Positions 1-8,778 of a stretch of DNA of 43,454 nucleotides are shown one piece after another. Below the pieces are notes generated by a model. That model did not search any database. It saw nothing but the letters and a program-made list of their open reading frames with translations, and was not told where the DNA came from. Position numbers and translations under genes: made by a program. Position 1 is the stretch's first letter; each line of letters begins with the position of its first letter. Source of the DNA: Betaproteobacteria bacterium (GTDB lineage: Bacteria > Pseudomonadota > Gammaproteobacteria > Burkholderiales > Burkholderiaceae_C); NCBI GenBank assembly GCA_025356445.1, contig JANXSZ010000060.1, positions 1 to 43,454 of the forward strand, in the 5' to 3' direction.

Positions 1-53
1 AGCACCCAAGAGGGGCCAGAGCAGTGCCTGTGTGGCGGTGCGTCGTGTGGTCA

Positions 54-1064
54 TCAGAATATCTGCAGGCTAACCCAGTACGCCACAGCCGCCACAAAGG
101 CACTGGCCGGGATGGTGAAAATCCAGGCCCAGACGATGTTACCGGCTACACCCCAACGCACGGCACTGGCGCGCTGCGTAGAGCCTACGCCCACAATCGC
201 ACCGGTGATGGTGTGGGTCGTGGACACGGGCACGCCCATGGCCGTCGCCAGGAACAGGGTGATCGCCCCCCCCGTTTCAGCGCAAAACCCACCGACAGGC
301 TTGAGCTTGGTGATTTTTTGACCCATCGTTTTCACGATGCGCCAGCCACCAAACATGGTGCCCGCTGCAATGCAGGTGTAGCAGCTGATGATGGCCCAGG
401 AGGGTGGGGATGCGTCTTCAGCAGCGGCGTAACCGGTGGCGATCAACAGCATCCAGATGATGCCAATGGTTTTTTGTGCGTCATTGCCACCGTGGCCCAG
501 GCTGTAAGCCCCCGCAGACACCAGTTGCAATCGGCGAAACCAACGGTCGACCTTGGAAGGCGTGGCGCGGCGGCAAATCCAGGCCACCGCCACCATCATC
601 AGCGAACCGAGCAAAAAGCCTAGCAGCGGTGAAATAAAAATAAACGCCACCGTTTTAAGCACGCCACCGGCTACCAGGGAACCAGCGCCTGACTTGGCCA
701 TCACGGAGCCCACAATGCCACCGATCAGTGCATGCGATGAACTGCTGGGGATGCCGTAATACCAGGTAATGGCGTTCCAGGTGATAGCCCCGACCAGCGC
801 GCCAAACACCACATGCACATCCACAACACCGGGCTGCACGATGCCTTTGCCCACAGTGGCAGCCACGCTCAAGTGGAAAATCAAAATCGCAATGAAGTTG
901 AAGGTGGCGGCAAACAGCACCGCTTGCGCAGGCTTCAGCACACCCGTGGATACCACGGTGGCGATCGAATTGGCTGCATCATGGAAGCCATTCATGAAAT
1001 CAAACATCAGCGCCAGCGCGACCAGCAACACCACCACCCACAGGGAGACCTGAACGGTTGTCAT
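54..1064 (-). CDS. pit: Low-affinity inorganic phosphate transporter, Pit family
   Basis: A polytopic inner-membrane protein of about 336 residues that imports phosphate (as metal-phosphate) by proton symport. The PHO4/Pit signatures are visible: FDFMNGFHDAANSIA near the N-terminus, GIPSSSSHALIGG in the first half, and the inverted-repeat counterparts GHGGNDAQKTIG and GVPVSTTHTITG in the second half, with about ten hydrophobic segments between. I chose the ATG at 1064 (MTTVQ); an in-frame TTG at 1073 would add three residues, and neither has a strong ribosome binding site. It lies a few bases downstream of the DUF47/PhoU-like gene on the same strand, the usual two-gene Pit module, so the two are probably co-transcribed. 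Family assignment is firm; the precise start is not. Confidence 0.93.
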   Translation of the reverse strand: MTTVQVSLWVVVLLVALALMFDFMNGFHDAANSIATVVSTGVLKPAQAVLFAATFNFIAILIFHLSVAATVGKGIVQPGVVDVHVVFGALVGAITWNAITWYYGIPSSSSHALIGGIVGSVMAKSGAGSLVAGGVLKTVAFIFISPLLGFLLGSLMMVAVAWICRRATPSKVDRWFRRLQLVSAGAYSLGHGGNDAQKTIGIIWMLLIATGYAAAEDASPPSWAIISCYTCIAAGTMFGGWRIVKTMGQKITKLKPVGGFCAETGGAITLFLATAMGVPVSTTHTITGAIVGVGSTQRASAVRWGVAGNIVWAWIFTIPASAFVAAVAYWVSLQIF

Positions 1065-1082
1065 CTCTGTCAACGCCAGGTT

Positions 1083-1730
1083 TTAGGAGTTTTCGAGGAC
1101 GATGCCCTCGATCAGGTTGGCCACATCTTCACACTTATCGGTGATGGTTTCCAGCAGCTCGTAAATGGCTTTGAGTTTGATGAGTTCGCGCACATCGGGT
1201 TCGTGGCGAAACAGCTTGCTCATGGCAGCACGCATCACGCGGTCAGCATCGGATTCGAGCCTGTCGATTTCCTCACAGGTCTTCAAGGCGGCTTCCGCTA
1301 CGTCATGGTCGGCGATTTTGTCGAGCATCTTGACGGCATCTTTGAGGCGCTCGCAGCACTTCACACTGATGTCCGTCAGACGCACGATTTCTTCCGTCAT
1401 GTGGCGCACGTCGTACAGCGCCATGGTTTCCGCTGAATCCTGAATCAAATCAGCCACGTCGTCCATGGTGTTGATGAGGTTATGGATTTGCTCGCGGTCG
1501 ATGGGCGTGATGAACGTCTTGTGCAGCGTGCGGTTCACTTCGTGGGTCACGCGATCAGCAGCACGCTCAGCGTTGTCCACATCGCGGTTGTACTGCTCAC
1601 GCAGGTGGGGGTCGTTGTAGTTAGCGACCAGTTTTGAGAAGGCTTGTGCAGCTTCGACGATATGGTCGGCGTGCTGGTTAAACATTTCAAAAAAATTGCC
1701 TTCGCGGGGCAGCAACTTGCCAAAGAACAT
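1083..1730 (-). CDS. DUF47 / PhoU-like phosphate transport regulator
   Basis: A 215-residue, mostly helical cytoplasmic protein of the DUF47 (TIGR00153, PhoU-like) family, whose members sit next to Pit transporters and modulate phosphate uptake. The sequence opens MFFGKLLPREGNFFEMFNQHAD and carries the repeated acidic motifs typical of PhoU-type three-helix bundles (for example NTMDDVADLIQDSAE and ITDKCEDVANLIEGIV), which bind metal clusters in PhoU relatives. The ATG at 1730 is preceded by a good GAGGAG ribosome binding site on the minus strand. It is the first gene of the two-gene operon with pit, and the candidate PhoB box at 1819-1847 lies about 90 bases upstream, reading the same way. 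Confidence 0.9.
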   Translation of the reverse strand: MFFGKLLPREGNFFEMFNQHADHIVEAAQAFSKLVANYNDPHLREQYNRDVDNAERAADRVTHEVNRTLHKTFITPIDREQIHNLINTMDDVADLIQDSAETMALYDVRHMTEEIVRLTDISVKCCERLKDAVKMLDKIADHDVAEAALKTCEEIDRLESDADRVMRAAMSKLFRHEPDVRELIKLKAIYELLETITDKCEDVANLIEGIVLENS

Positions 1731-1818
1731 GGCGAACTCCTCAATGGGGTGGGGTCACAGGGCAGGCTTCAGGAAAGGCGAAAAGTTTCATTCACCTGAC
1801 CGGAAGCTGACCCCGAAA

Positions 1819-1847
1819 ATATGTCAGGGTTATGGCGTTTTTATGAC
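1819..1847 (-). promoter_or_regulatory. Candidate Pho box (three 7-bp repeats, 11-bp period)
   Basis: On the minus strand, GTCATAA (1847-1841), GCCATAA (1836-1830) and GACATAT (1825-1819) recur at exactly 11-bp intervals, separated by short AT-rich or variable stretches. Tandem 11-bp direct repeats with a 7-bp conserved part are the architecture of PhoB binding sites. The element reads toward the DUF47-pit operon and ends about 89 bases before its start codon. No convincing -10 could be fixed. The repeats are seen; PhoB binding is inferred. Confidence 0.5.
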
Positions 1848-1923
1848 GCTCACGGCTCGGTGGGGAGTGTAACCGTGCCCTTCAGCTGCTGCGAAAAGCG
1901 AAAAAATGTGGGTTGAAGCAGGT

Positions 1924-2397
1924 TCATGGGGGCTCGATACGCTCAATGCGCTGCGCGGCCATCCCAAGGCTATGGGCCATTTCAGTCCATTCGGGGGCAA
2001 TCTCTGCCAATGGATACAGCACAAAAGCACGTTGCGTCATGCGCGGATGCGGCACTGTTAACGCGGGGCTGTCGATACGGGCACTTCCGAACAGCAAAAC
2101 ATCCAAATCCAAGGTGCGCGGCGCATTGCGAGTAGAGCGCTCACGGCCTGCGCTTTGCTCTATTTTTTGTAGCTGCTCAAGCATATCTGGCGCGCATAAG
2201 CAGGTGGAAACAGCAATAACGGCGTTCACGTAGTCTGGCCCGGTGGCCTCGACCGGGGCACTGCGGTAAAAAGAGGAGTGCCGGGTGATGTGTGTGTGGG
2301 GCAAGCCCCCCACCATGGCCATGGCATGCGTCAACGCTTGCACCGGATCGCCCAGATTGGCCCCCAAAGCGATGAAGGCGTCTACAGGCTCCCGCAT
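1924..2397 (-). CDS. folK: 2-amino-4-hydroxy-6-hydroxymethyldihydropteridine pyrophosphokinase
   Basis: HPPK transfers pyrophosphate from ATP to 6-hydroxymethyl-7,8-dihydropterin in folate biosynthesis. The 157-residue product shows the family signatures: FIALGANLGDP at the N-terminus, SSFYRSAPVE, the metal/ATP-binding PRTLDLDVLLFG, and PHPRMTQRAFVLYPLAEI. The open frame extends far upstream inside pcnB, but the ATG at 2397 (MREPVDAFIALG) has a strong GGAGGT site six bases before it and gives the normal family length. It starts 13 bases after the pcnB stop and is the last gene of the leftward run. The coupling of pcnB and folK is common in proteobacteria. Confidence 0.94.
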   Translation of the reverse strand: MREPVDAFIALGANLGDPVQALTHAMAMVGGLPHTHITRHSSFYRSAPVEATGPDYVNAVIAVSTCLCAPDMLEQLQKIEQSAGRERSTRNAPRTLDLDVLLFGSARIDSPALTVPHPRMTQRAFVLYPLAEIAPEWTEMAHSLGMAAQRIERIEPP

Positions 2398-2410
2398 TGG
2401 TACCTCCACA

Positions 2411-4060
2411 TCACGGCTCGGACGGTGCGTCCGTGCTGTTTGCAGAGCCTTCACCGGGTTTGCGGCGACGACGGCGGCGCTTTTTGGGGGCAGCATCACC
2501 GTCAACGCCTTCTGCGGGTGGCGTATCACGGGCGAGCTCAGGCTCGGTGGACGACAGGCCATCTACAGCGTCATCCACCACCTTGGGTACTCTGGTGGGG
2601 GTCCGCAAATGAACACGCGGCGCGCCTTTGGCAGGGCCACTTTTTTGCCGCTGTGCTTCGCGCAGGTCGCGCACCATGCGTTCGCGGTCATCGTCGCTGG
2701 CGAGCGAAAAGTCCTCCCACCATGACCCCAGTTCTTCAGGCACTTCACCCGCATTGGCCCGCAAGCGAAGGAAATCGAAGCCTGCGCGAAAGCGGGGTTG
2801 ATCGGCCATGCTGAAAGGGGTGGTGCCACTGCGCTTCTCAAAGCGGGGCTGCATCATCCAGGTGTCACGCATGTCGGCACCGAGCTTGCCACGGCCTGAC
2901 ACGTCACCGATGCGGGAGTCAAAGGCTTCATCCACGGCGTCTTGCAAGGCAGGCACCACATACTGGCCTTGCGACTGGCGCAACGTCCAGCCGTCACGCA
3001 CATCGGCCCACAGCACGCAGGCCAGCAGGAAGCTGGGGGCCACGGGTTTGCCTTCGTTCACACGGCGGTCGGTGTCGGCCAAGGCAGCACGCACAAACGG
3101 CTGGTCAGCACGCTCGACCACCACATCCAGCAGCGGATAGATACCCCGGTCAAGACCCAGAAATTTGAGCTGTGCAACCGTCGCCAGCGCATGGCCGGTT
3201 TGCAGGAGCTTAAGCATCTCGTCAAACAAGCGGCTTTGCGGCACATCGGCCAGCAGCTTTTTCATCGCCATCAGTGGAGCGGCAGTAGCCGGGTCAAACA
3301 TGAAGCCCAAGGCGCTGAGTTTGGCCGAGAAACGCACAGCACGGATGATGCGTACCGGGTCTTCGCGGTAGCGGGCAGCGGGGTCGCCAATCATGCGCAG
3401 GATCTTGTTTTGCGCGTCTTTGAAGCCGCCGTGGTAATCCACCACGACCTGCGCCTCGGGGTCGTAGTACATGGCGTTGATGGTGAAATCGCGGCGGGCT
3501 GCGTCTTCTTGCAGGCTGCCCCACACGTTGTCACGCAGCACGCGGCCTGCGCCATCCACCGCATGGGTCATGCCGGCCAGCTCGCTTTTGGAACTGCGCT
3601 CGTTGCCTTTGACCTGGGCGGCATCAGCGCTCTCCAGCAAAGCACGGAAGGTGGACACCTCGATCACTTCACTCAAGCCACGGTCTTGGCGGCCCCGGCC
3701 AAACACCACGTGGACGATGCGAAAACGCCGCCCGATGATGAAAGCGCGGCGGAACAAGCCTTTAACCTGCTCTGGCGTGGCGTCGGTGGCCACGTCAAAA
3801 TCTTTGGGACGCAAGCCAAGGAGCAAATCGCGCACGGCTCCGCCGACGATATAGGCCTCGTAACCGCCCTGTTTGAGGGTATGTACAACGTTGGCGGCAC
3901 GTTCGTCGACCAAGCTGGGGTCGATACGGTGGGTGTCAAAACCCCATTCCTGGCGCTGACCCAGTTTGGAGGGGGGCAACATTTGATCAGAGGCGGTGGC
4001 TTTAGCCACGCGGGGTGCCCGGGTTTTACCGAGCAGTTTGTCTATGAATTTTTTAATCAT
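2411..4060 (-). CDS. pcnB: Poly(A) polymerase I
   Basis: PcnB adds 3' poly(A) tails to RNA and so promotes decay. The product of about 549 residues has the nucleotidyltransferase head with VGGAVRDLLLGLRPKDFDVATDA (G-G and D-x-D catalytic pattern), the RRFRIVHVVFG segment, the RDFTINAMYYDP motif, the RMIGDPAARYREDPVRIIRAVRF neck, and a low-complexity basic tail rich in Arg and Lys (KKRRRRRRK). That tail is typical of the proteobacterial enzyme and likely binds RNA. I chose the ATG at 4060 (MIKKFIDKLLGK), which matches family N-termini; an ATG at 4087 would add nine residues. It lies between the HAD phosphatase gene (61 bases upstream) and folK. Confidence 0.93.
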   Translation of the reverse strand: MIKKFIDKLLGKTRAPRVAKATASDQMLPPSKLGQRQEWGFDTHRIDPSLVDERAANVVHTLKQGGYEAYIVGGAVRDLLLGLRPKDFDVATDATPEQVKGLFRRAFIIGRRFRIVHVVFGRGRQDRGLSEVIEVSTFRALLESADAAQVKGNERSSKSELAGMTHAVDGAGRVLRDNVWGSLQEDAARRDFTINAMYYDPEAQVVVDYHGGFKDAQNKILRMIGDPAARYREDPVRIIRAVRFSAKLSALGFMFDPATAAPLMAMKKLLADVPQSRLFDEMLKLLQTGHALATVAQLKFLGLDRGIYPLLDVVVERADQPFVRAALADTDRRVNEGKPVAPSFLLACVLWADVRDGWTLRQSQGQYVVPALQDAVDEAFDSRIGDVSGRGKLGADMRDTWMMQPRFEKRSGTTPFSMADQPRFRAGFDFLRLRANAGEVPEELGSWWEDFSLASDDDRERMVRDLREAQRQKSGPAKGAPRVHLRTPTRVPKVVDDAVDGLSSTEPELARDTPPAEGVDGDAAPKKRRRRRRKPGEGSANSTDAPSEP

Positions 4061-4121
4061 GAAAGCCTGGGATGAGCAGGGAGGCATATCAGCAGAGATA
4101 GAGATGGCGGCAAAAGCTGCA

Positions 4122-4826
4122 TCAGCGCTTGGTAAATAAATCGAGGATGGGCCAGCCGCGCGCTACAGCGATGGCCCTCAGACGGTCGTCTGGATTGGTG
4201 GCAACGGGGAAGTCTACCGCCTCTAGGAGTGTAAGGTCGTTGACAGAGTCGGTGTAGAACCGGCTCTCCACATCGGCAAGCGTGAGTTGGCGTGCGGCGA
4301 GCCACTGGTTCACGCGGGTCACCTTGCCTTCGCGGGCGGACGGCACGCCCGCAATGCGGCCTGTGATCCAACCGTTATCGCCCGTCTCCAGTTCGACAGC
4401 AATCAATTCAGTCACGCCCAAAGCTTGTGCGATGGGGCCGGTGACGAAGTCATTGGTGGCCGTGACGATGACCACGGTGTCCCCAGCAGCTTGGTGCGCC
4501 TTTAGCAACGCAATGGCTTGGTTGGACTCAGGATTCAGCTCTTTTTCGATCACTGTGCTCATGTACTGGGCATGAGCAGCTATGGATTCCGTAGCACCAC
4601 GCTCACGAATGGCGTCAGTAGCAAAGCGAACATAGTCGTTGATGTCCAGCGTGCCGGCTTTGTAGTGGGCGTAAAACTCATCGTTTTTATGCTGAAACGC
4701 AACCGGGTCAGTCCAGCCAATGTCGGTGGTGAAGACGCCCCAGGTGTAGTCCGAGTCTATCGGTAGCAACGTGTGGTCAAGGTCAAACAGCGTGAGTTTG
4801 GGTTTAGGTTGGGATGAGAGTGACAT
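4122..4826 (-). CDS. HAD-IB family hydrolase (SerB/CicA-like phosphatase)
   Basis: A 234-residue HAD-superfamily phosphatase. Motif I is FDLDHTLLP (nucleophile Asp and general-acid Asp), motif II is the Thr in VIVTATND, and motif III/IV falls in YTDSVNDLTLL. The cap insertion after motif I is of the C1 type used by the HAD-IB group. The physiological substrate cannot be read from the sequence; relatives act on phosphoserine-like or prenyl/phospholipid phosphates. It follows hda by nine bases on the same strand, an order widely conserved in Burkholderiales (permease, hda, HAD, pcnB, folK), which implies co-transcription rather than a shared pathway. Confidence 0.88.
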   Translation of the reverse strand: MSLSSQPKPKLTLFDLDHTLLPIDSDYTWGVFTTDIGWTDPVAFQHKNDEFYAHYKAGTLDINDYVRFATDAIRERGATESIAAHAQYMSTVIEKELNPESNQAIALLKAHQAAGDTVVIVTATNDFVTGPIAQALGVTELIAVELETGDNGWITGRIAGVPSAREGKVTRVNQWLAARQLTLADVESRFYTDSVNDLTLLEAVDFPVATNPDDRLRAIAVARGWPILDLFTKR

Positions 4827-4835
4827 GGGGCTCAG

Positions 4836-5516
4836 TTATTCAGATTCCAGCATCGCTTTGATCAATGGGATAGTGATGGCACGCTTGCTTTGGAGGGCGT
4901 AAGCGTCCAGATGCTCCAGCAACTGCATCAAGCTGCCCAGGTCGCGGGAAAAGCGACTGAGCATGAAATCCATCACCTCATCGCCCAACACCACACCGCG
5001 TGCATCGGCTTCTTGGCGCAGCACAGCGCGGCGCTCAGGCTCGGTCAGCACATGCAATTGAAAGATATGGCCCCAGCCCAGGCGGGTGCGCAGGTCTTCG
5101 CGCAGCTTCAGTACAGCAGGCGTAGCGTCGCCAGTGGCCAGCACGGCACACTGGTGGGCTTGGGCATTGACAAACCATTTGAAGGCTGTGTGCTGCTGCT
5201 CGGGGTTGAAGTACTGCACATCATCAAGCAGCACCAAGCTCCAGCCTTCTTGGTAGTCGGGTGGATTCAGCATGGTGCTGTCGAGCCAACCCACAGTGGC
5301 GCCCTGCTCGCGCAGCGCCTCGCGCAAGGCTTTGAGCAAATGGGTTTTGCCGCTGGCCGTACCGCCCCAGAGGTACATCGGTACGAACGGACGGCTGGCG
5401 CCCTGCCCCACCCAATGCTGGAGATGTGCCAGTGCAGCGACGTTCGATCCCGCAAAGAAGTTAGACAGCGTCGACCCGGTGGGTAGTCCAATGTCCAGCG
5501 TCAGTTGCTTCATCAT
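4836..5516 (-). CDS. hda: DnaA regulatory inactivator Hda
   Basis: Hda is an AAA+ DnaA paralogue that, bound to the DNA-loaded sliding clamp, stimulates hydrolysis of DnaA-ATP and prevents re-initiation of replication. The 226-residue product has an N-terminal clamp-binding motif (KQLTLDIGL), Walker A GGTASGKTH, a Walker B/sensor region LVLLDDVQYF, and a C-terminal helical lid ending in RAITIPLIKAMLESE. It lacks the DnaA DNA-binding domain IV, as expected for Hda. Two adjacent ATG codons (5516 and 5513) could serve; AAGGA lies upstream. It starts 20 bases after the AI-2E permease stop codon. Confidence 0.92.
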   Translation of the reverse strand: MMKQLTLDIGLPTGSTLSNFFAGSNVAALAHLQHWVGQGASRPFVPMYLWGGTASGKTHLLKALREALREQGATVGWLDSTMLNPPDYQEGWSLVLLDDVQYFNPEQQHTAFKWFVNAQAHQCAVLATGDATPAVLKLREDLRTRLGWGHIFQLHVLTEPERRAVLRQEADARGVVLGDEVMDFMLSRFSRDLGSLMQLLEHLDAYALQSKRAITIPLIKAMLESE

Positions 5517-5536
5517 GGCAGGTGTCCTTGTAGCGC

Positions 5537-6607
5537 CTAGCCCAGGTACAGCTTGCTGGCCAAATAACCAGCACGTACACGGCGTATGGCAACCAGCAGC
5601 ACAGCACTGGCGGGTAAGGCAATCAACACACCAACAAAGCCGAGCAACTGCCCAAAGGCCAGCAAAGCAAAAATCACGGCCAAGGGATGCAGACCAATGC
5701 GCTCGCCCACCAGCCTGGGCGTCAGAAAGAAGCTCTCAATCATCTGGCCAACACCAAAAACCACCGCAACCATGACCACCGCTTTCACCGAGACAAATTG
5801 CAGCAGCCCAGCCAGCGCCGCCAGCACCAAACCAATACCAAAGCCTAAATAAGGGACAAACACTGCCAGCCCCGTAAAAACGCCAATCGGCAACGCTAAA
5901 TCCAGTCCAAACAGTGCCAGTCCGATGCTGTAAAACACAGCCAAGCTGAGCATGACGAGCAACTGACCTCGCAGGTACTGGCCCAGCACAGCATCGGCCT
6001 CACCTGTGAAGTTGCTCACCGCTTCGCGCAGGCGAGGTGGCACAAAGCTGGTCAACTGCGCCATGAAACGGTGCCATTCCATCAGCAGATAAAACAACGC
6101 TACCGGGATCAGCACCGCATTGCCCACCACAGCCAGGGCTACGCTGCCCCCCAACTTCAAAGAAGACAACACCGAGGCCAGCGCGTCGTCGCCATTGGCG
6201 TTAAGGTACTTGAGCACAAACGCCTTGATACTTTTTACCTCCAGCGAAAACGGCACGCCCAACTGGGTCAAATGGGGCTTAAGCCACGCGCTCAAGCCAT
6301 CCAGCATCACGGGGATTTGCTCGCGCATTTGCGGCAGCTCTTTGGTCAAAATCGGCACAATCAGCAGCAGTACGCCCAGCATCGCCACGATAAACAGCAG
6401 CTCAACCACCACCACGGCCAGTACGCGGGGTACGCGGCCTTTGCCGAGGTTGTCCAGCGTATCGACCAGGGGCGTTAAGGCATAAGCCAGCACTGCAGCC
6501 ACGACAAACGGCGTCAGCACCGGCCCCAAAGCCCACAGCACCAACGCGGCTATCAAAGCGATAGAAGTCCAGGCGATAGCACGTTTTTGGCTGGCGGTGA
6601 TGGGCAT
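5537..6607 (-). CDS. AI-2E / PerM-family membrane transporter
   Basis: A 356-residue inner-membrane protein of the AI-2E transporter (PerM, UPF0118) family with about eight hydrophobic segments. Two sit at the N-terminus, one is near residue 65, and a C-terminal block carries the conserved PYLGFGIGLVLAAL and ESFFLTPRLVGERIGLHPLAVIFALLAFG stretches. Family members export small signals or act as ion antiporters; the substrate here is unknown. The ATG at 6607 (MPITASQKR) is preferred to an upstream start at 6685 that would add a 26-residue non-family leader. It is divergent from purM and heads the leftward run with hda. Confidence 0.86.
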   Translation of the reverse strand: MPITASQKRAIAWTSIALIAALVLWALGPVLTPFVVAAVLAYALTPLVDTLDNLGKGRVPRVLAVVVVELLFIVAMLGVLLLIVPILTKELPQMREQIPVMLDGLSAWLKPHLTQLGVPFSLEVKSIKAFVLKYLNANGDDALASVLSSLKLGGSVALAVVGNAVLIPVALFYLLMEWHRFMAQLTSFVPPRLREAVSNFTGEADAVLGQYLRGQLLVMLSLAVFYSIGLALFGLDLALPIGVFTGLAVFVPYLGFGIGLVLAALAGLLQFVSVKAVVMVAVVFGVGQMIESFFLTPRLVGERIGLHPLAVIFALLAFGQLLGFVGVLIALPASAVLLVAIRRVRAGYLASKLYLG

Positions 6608-6668
6608 GGAGTGGATAAAAAAATGGGATAAATGACAAAAAAGGGGCAGCGCCAAGGCCCTCAAGGCG

Positions 6669-6697
6669 TTGACCGTAAAATCCACGCAAATTCTATC
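6669..6697 (+). promoter_or_regulatory. Candidate sigma70 promoter for purM
   Basis: TTGACC (6669-6674) is followed after exactly 17 bases by TCTATC (6692-6697), in the divergent gap between the AI-2E permease and purM and about 45 bases before the purM start. The -35 is close to consensus and the -10 is weak, so this is a tentative call. Confidence 0.35.
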
Positions 6698-6740
6698 GGG
6701 CTATTGCTTAAACACCTTGGCCCCCACTTGATCGCCGTTC

Positions 6741-7808
6741 ATGAGCCAAACCACCACCTCGTCCCCTCACAACTCCACCCCCAACGCCGCCTTGTCTTAC
6801 AAAGACGCCGGTGTGGACATCGTCGCAGGCGATGCCCTGATCGAGCGTATCAAGCCCTTGGCCAAAAAGACCATGCGCGAAGGCGTGCTGGCCGGTATTG
6901 GTGGTTTTGGCGCGCTGTTTGAGGTGCCCAAGCGCTACAAAGAACCGGTTTTGGTCAGTGGCACGGACGGGGTGGGCACCAAGCTCAAACTGGCATTTGA
7001 ATGGAACATGCACGACACCGTGGGCATTGATTTGGTGGCCATGAGCGTGAACGATGTGCTGGTGCAAGGCGCTGAGCCGCTGTTCTTTTTGGACTACTTT
7101 GCCTGCGGTAAGCTCGACATTGACACCGCCGCCGCTGTGATTGGCGGCATTGCCAAAGGCTGTGAGTTGTCAGGTTGCGCCTTGATCGGGGGCGAAACGG
7201 CTGAAATGCCGGGCATGTATCCGGCAGGTGAATACGACTTGGCCGGCTTTGCTGTCGGTGCGGTTGAGAAATCCAAAATTCTGACCGGAAAAGACGTCAA
7301 ACCCGGCGACACAGTGCTCGGACTGGCCAGCCATGGCGTGCATTCCAATGGTTTCAGCCTGGTGCGTAAATGCATTGCGCGTGCCGCCAATAACCTGCCC
7401 GCCACCTTGGACGGTAAGCCCTTCAAGCAAGCCCTGATGGAACCCACCCGCCTTTACGTCAAAAACGTGCTGGCGGCGCTGGCCCTGCACCCCATCAAGG
7501 CACTGGCCCACATCACCGGCGGTGGCTTGCTGGAAAACATTCCCCGCGTGCTGCCAGAAGGCACTGCTGCCCACCTGCGCAAAGGCAGCTGGCCGCAAAC
7601 CGAGTTGTTCGCATGGCTGCAAAAAACCGCTGGCATTGACGATGTGGAAATGAACCGCACCTTCAACAACGGTATTGGTATGGTGGTGGTGATTGACACC
7701 GCCTATGCTGAAGCTTGCGCGCAAACCCTGCGCGAGGCAGGTGAAACGGTGTATGAGATTGGCGTGATTGCCGCGCAGGGCGAAGGCGAAGCGGTCGTGG
7801 TAGCCTAA
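6741..7808 (+). CDS. purM: Phosphoribosylformylglycinamidine cyclo-ligase (AIR synthetase)
   Basis: PurM closes the imidazole ring in purine synthesis, converting FGAM and ATP to AIR. The 355-residue product contains the signatures [23 protein letters not shown], the ATP-binding [68 protein letters not shown] and [17 protein letters not shown], in the normal order and at the family's normal length. The start ATG at 6741 adds a short polar N-terminal tail before the conserved SYKDAGV; no strong ribosome binding site is visible. It is monocistronic here, divergent from the permease and convergent with the SirB1-like gene. Confidence 0.97.
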   Translation: MSQTTTSSPHNSTPNAALSYKDAGVDIVAGDALIERIKPLAKKTMREGVLAGIGGFGALFEVPKRYKEPVLVSGTDGVGTKLKLAFEWNMHDTVGIDLVAMSVNDVLVQGAEPLFFLDYFACGKLDIDTAAAVIGGIAKGCELSGCALIGGETAEMPGMYPAGEYDLAGFAVGAVEKSKILTGKDVKPGDTVLGLASHGVHSNGFSLVRKCIARAANNLPATLDGKPFKQALMEPTRLYVKNVLAALALHPIKALAHITGGGLLENIPRVLPEGTAAHLRKGSWPQTELFAWLQKTAGIDDVEMNRTFNNGIGMVVVIDTAYAEACAQTLREAGETVYEIGVIAAQGEGEAVVVA

Positions 7809-7847
7809 TCAGCAAACAACGGACAGGACAGAACAGACACCACAGGC

Positions 7848-7883
7848 GCAGCTTGAAGCTGCCCTGCTCTTGTTTTTAGTTTT
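7848..7883. terminator. Weak terminator-like hairpin between purM and the SirB1-like gene
   Basis: GCAGC and GCTGC pair around a TTGAA loop (7848-7862), followed on the plus strand by a T-rich tract (7871-7883). It sits between two convergent stop codons, where a bidirectional terminator is expected. The stem is short and the T-tract starts eight bases after it, so confidence is low. Confidence 0.35.
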
Positions 7884-8727
7884 TAGCTCGGCGCAATTCG
7901 CCAGCACGCTCCGCAATGGCGTCCCTGTCCAGCGCATCCCGGGCTTGCGCCAAGTAAGTCTCCAAATCCGCCACCGCCGCCCGGCTGCGCCCCAATTCGG
8001 CCAAGGCCAAGCCCCGGTCACGGTGCTCGCCCCAAGCGTCAGGCAGCAACACGATCAGACGGTCTTGCACGGCCACAAAACGACTCCAGTCCCCCTGCGC
8101 ACGGTGGACTTCTTTCAGATTTCGCAACATGCGCGCAATGATGTGGCGCGGCGATTCCGCCTGCAGATAAAGCGCCAGCGGCACATCAAACTCATCCACC
8201 AGCCCACTGCGGCGCTTGTAGGGCTCCAGACGCTCAACCAGTTCTTCACGCCCCAACGAGTGCCCACTGAAGGGATCAATCACCACTTGCCCCCTGGGCA
8301 AGCTGATTTTGACCATGAAATGCCCTGGAAAACCCACACCGCGTGCTTGCAGACCGATGCCTTGCGCCAACTCCATCCAAAGCACCGCCAGTGAAATCGG
8401 AATACCTTTGCGGGTAAGCAGCACAGCGTTCAGGTAGCTGTTATCGGGCTCATAGTAGTTGTTGACGTTACCCGCAAAGCTCAGCTCGCGAAAGAAAAAA
8501 TGGTTCAGCAAGCGCAGGCGATGCAAGGCGGCAGCACCCTCAGGAATGCGGCGCTTAAGGCGTGCCAGCAGTTGATCAACATCACCCAGCACCTGCTGGA
8601 TGTCCAGTTCAGGGTATTCGTCCTGGGCTAACGCGATGGCGGCTTCAAGCAGAGGGAAGTGCTCATCGCTCTGCACCAGTGCAGCGAAATACGCCAAAGG
8701 GGTAGGAACCAAAAATTGCATCTGCAT
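7876..8727 (-). CDS. SirB1-family transglutaminase-like/TPR protein
   Basis: A 283-residue cytoplasmic protein of the SirB1 family (transglutaminase-like fold followed by tetratricopeptide helices). Visible family stretches are NYYEPDNSYLNAVLLTRKGIPISLAVLWMELA and GVGFPGHFMVKI, then a C-terminal TPR-like segment (residues about 200-280) with WSRFVAVQDRLIVLLPDAWGEHRDRGLALAELG. Members are near-universal in proteobacteria but have no agreed biochemical function. The usual transglutaminase Cys is not obvious, so I would not claim enzymatic activity. It follows murJ on the same strand after 51 bases. The start is uncertain between the ATG codons at 8727 and 8721. Confidence 0.85.
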   Translation of the reverse strand: MQMQFLVPTPLAYFAALVQSDEHFPLLEAAIALAQDEYPELDIQQVLGDVDQLLARLKRRIPEGAAALHRLRLLNHFFFRELSFAGNVNNYYEPDNSYLNAVLLTRKGIPISLAVLWMELAQGIGLQARGVGFPGHFMVKISLPRGQVVIDPFSGHSLGREELVERLEPYKRRSGLVDEFDVPLALYLQAESPRHIIARMLRNLKEVHRAQGDWSRFVAVQDRLIVLLPDAWGEHRDRGLALAELGRSRAAVADLETYLAQARDALDRDAIAERAGELRRAKN

Positions 8728-8778
8728 GGTGCTATTGAAACAGAAAGTAACACTGCATGCTGTGCACTACAGGGATAT

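Noticed and set aside
2942-4075. A 377-codon frame antisense to pcnB
   Set aside because: It is a codon-bias shadow of pcnB, with no family resemblance and His/Gln-rich composition typical of antisense frames in GC-rich genes.
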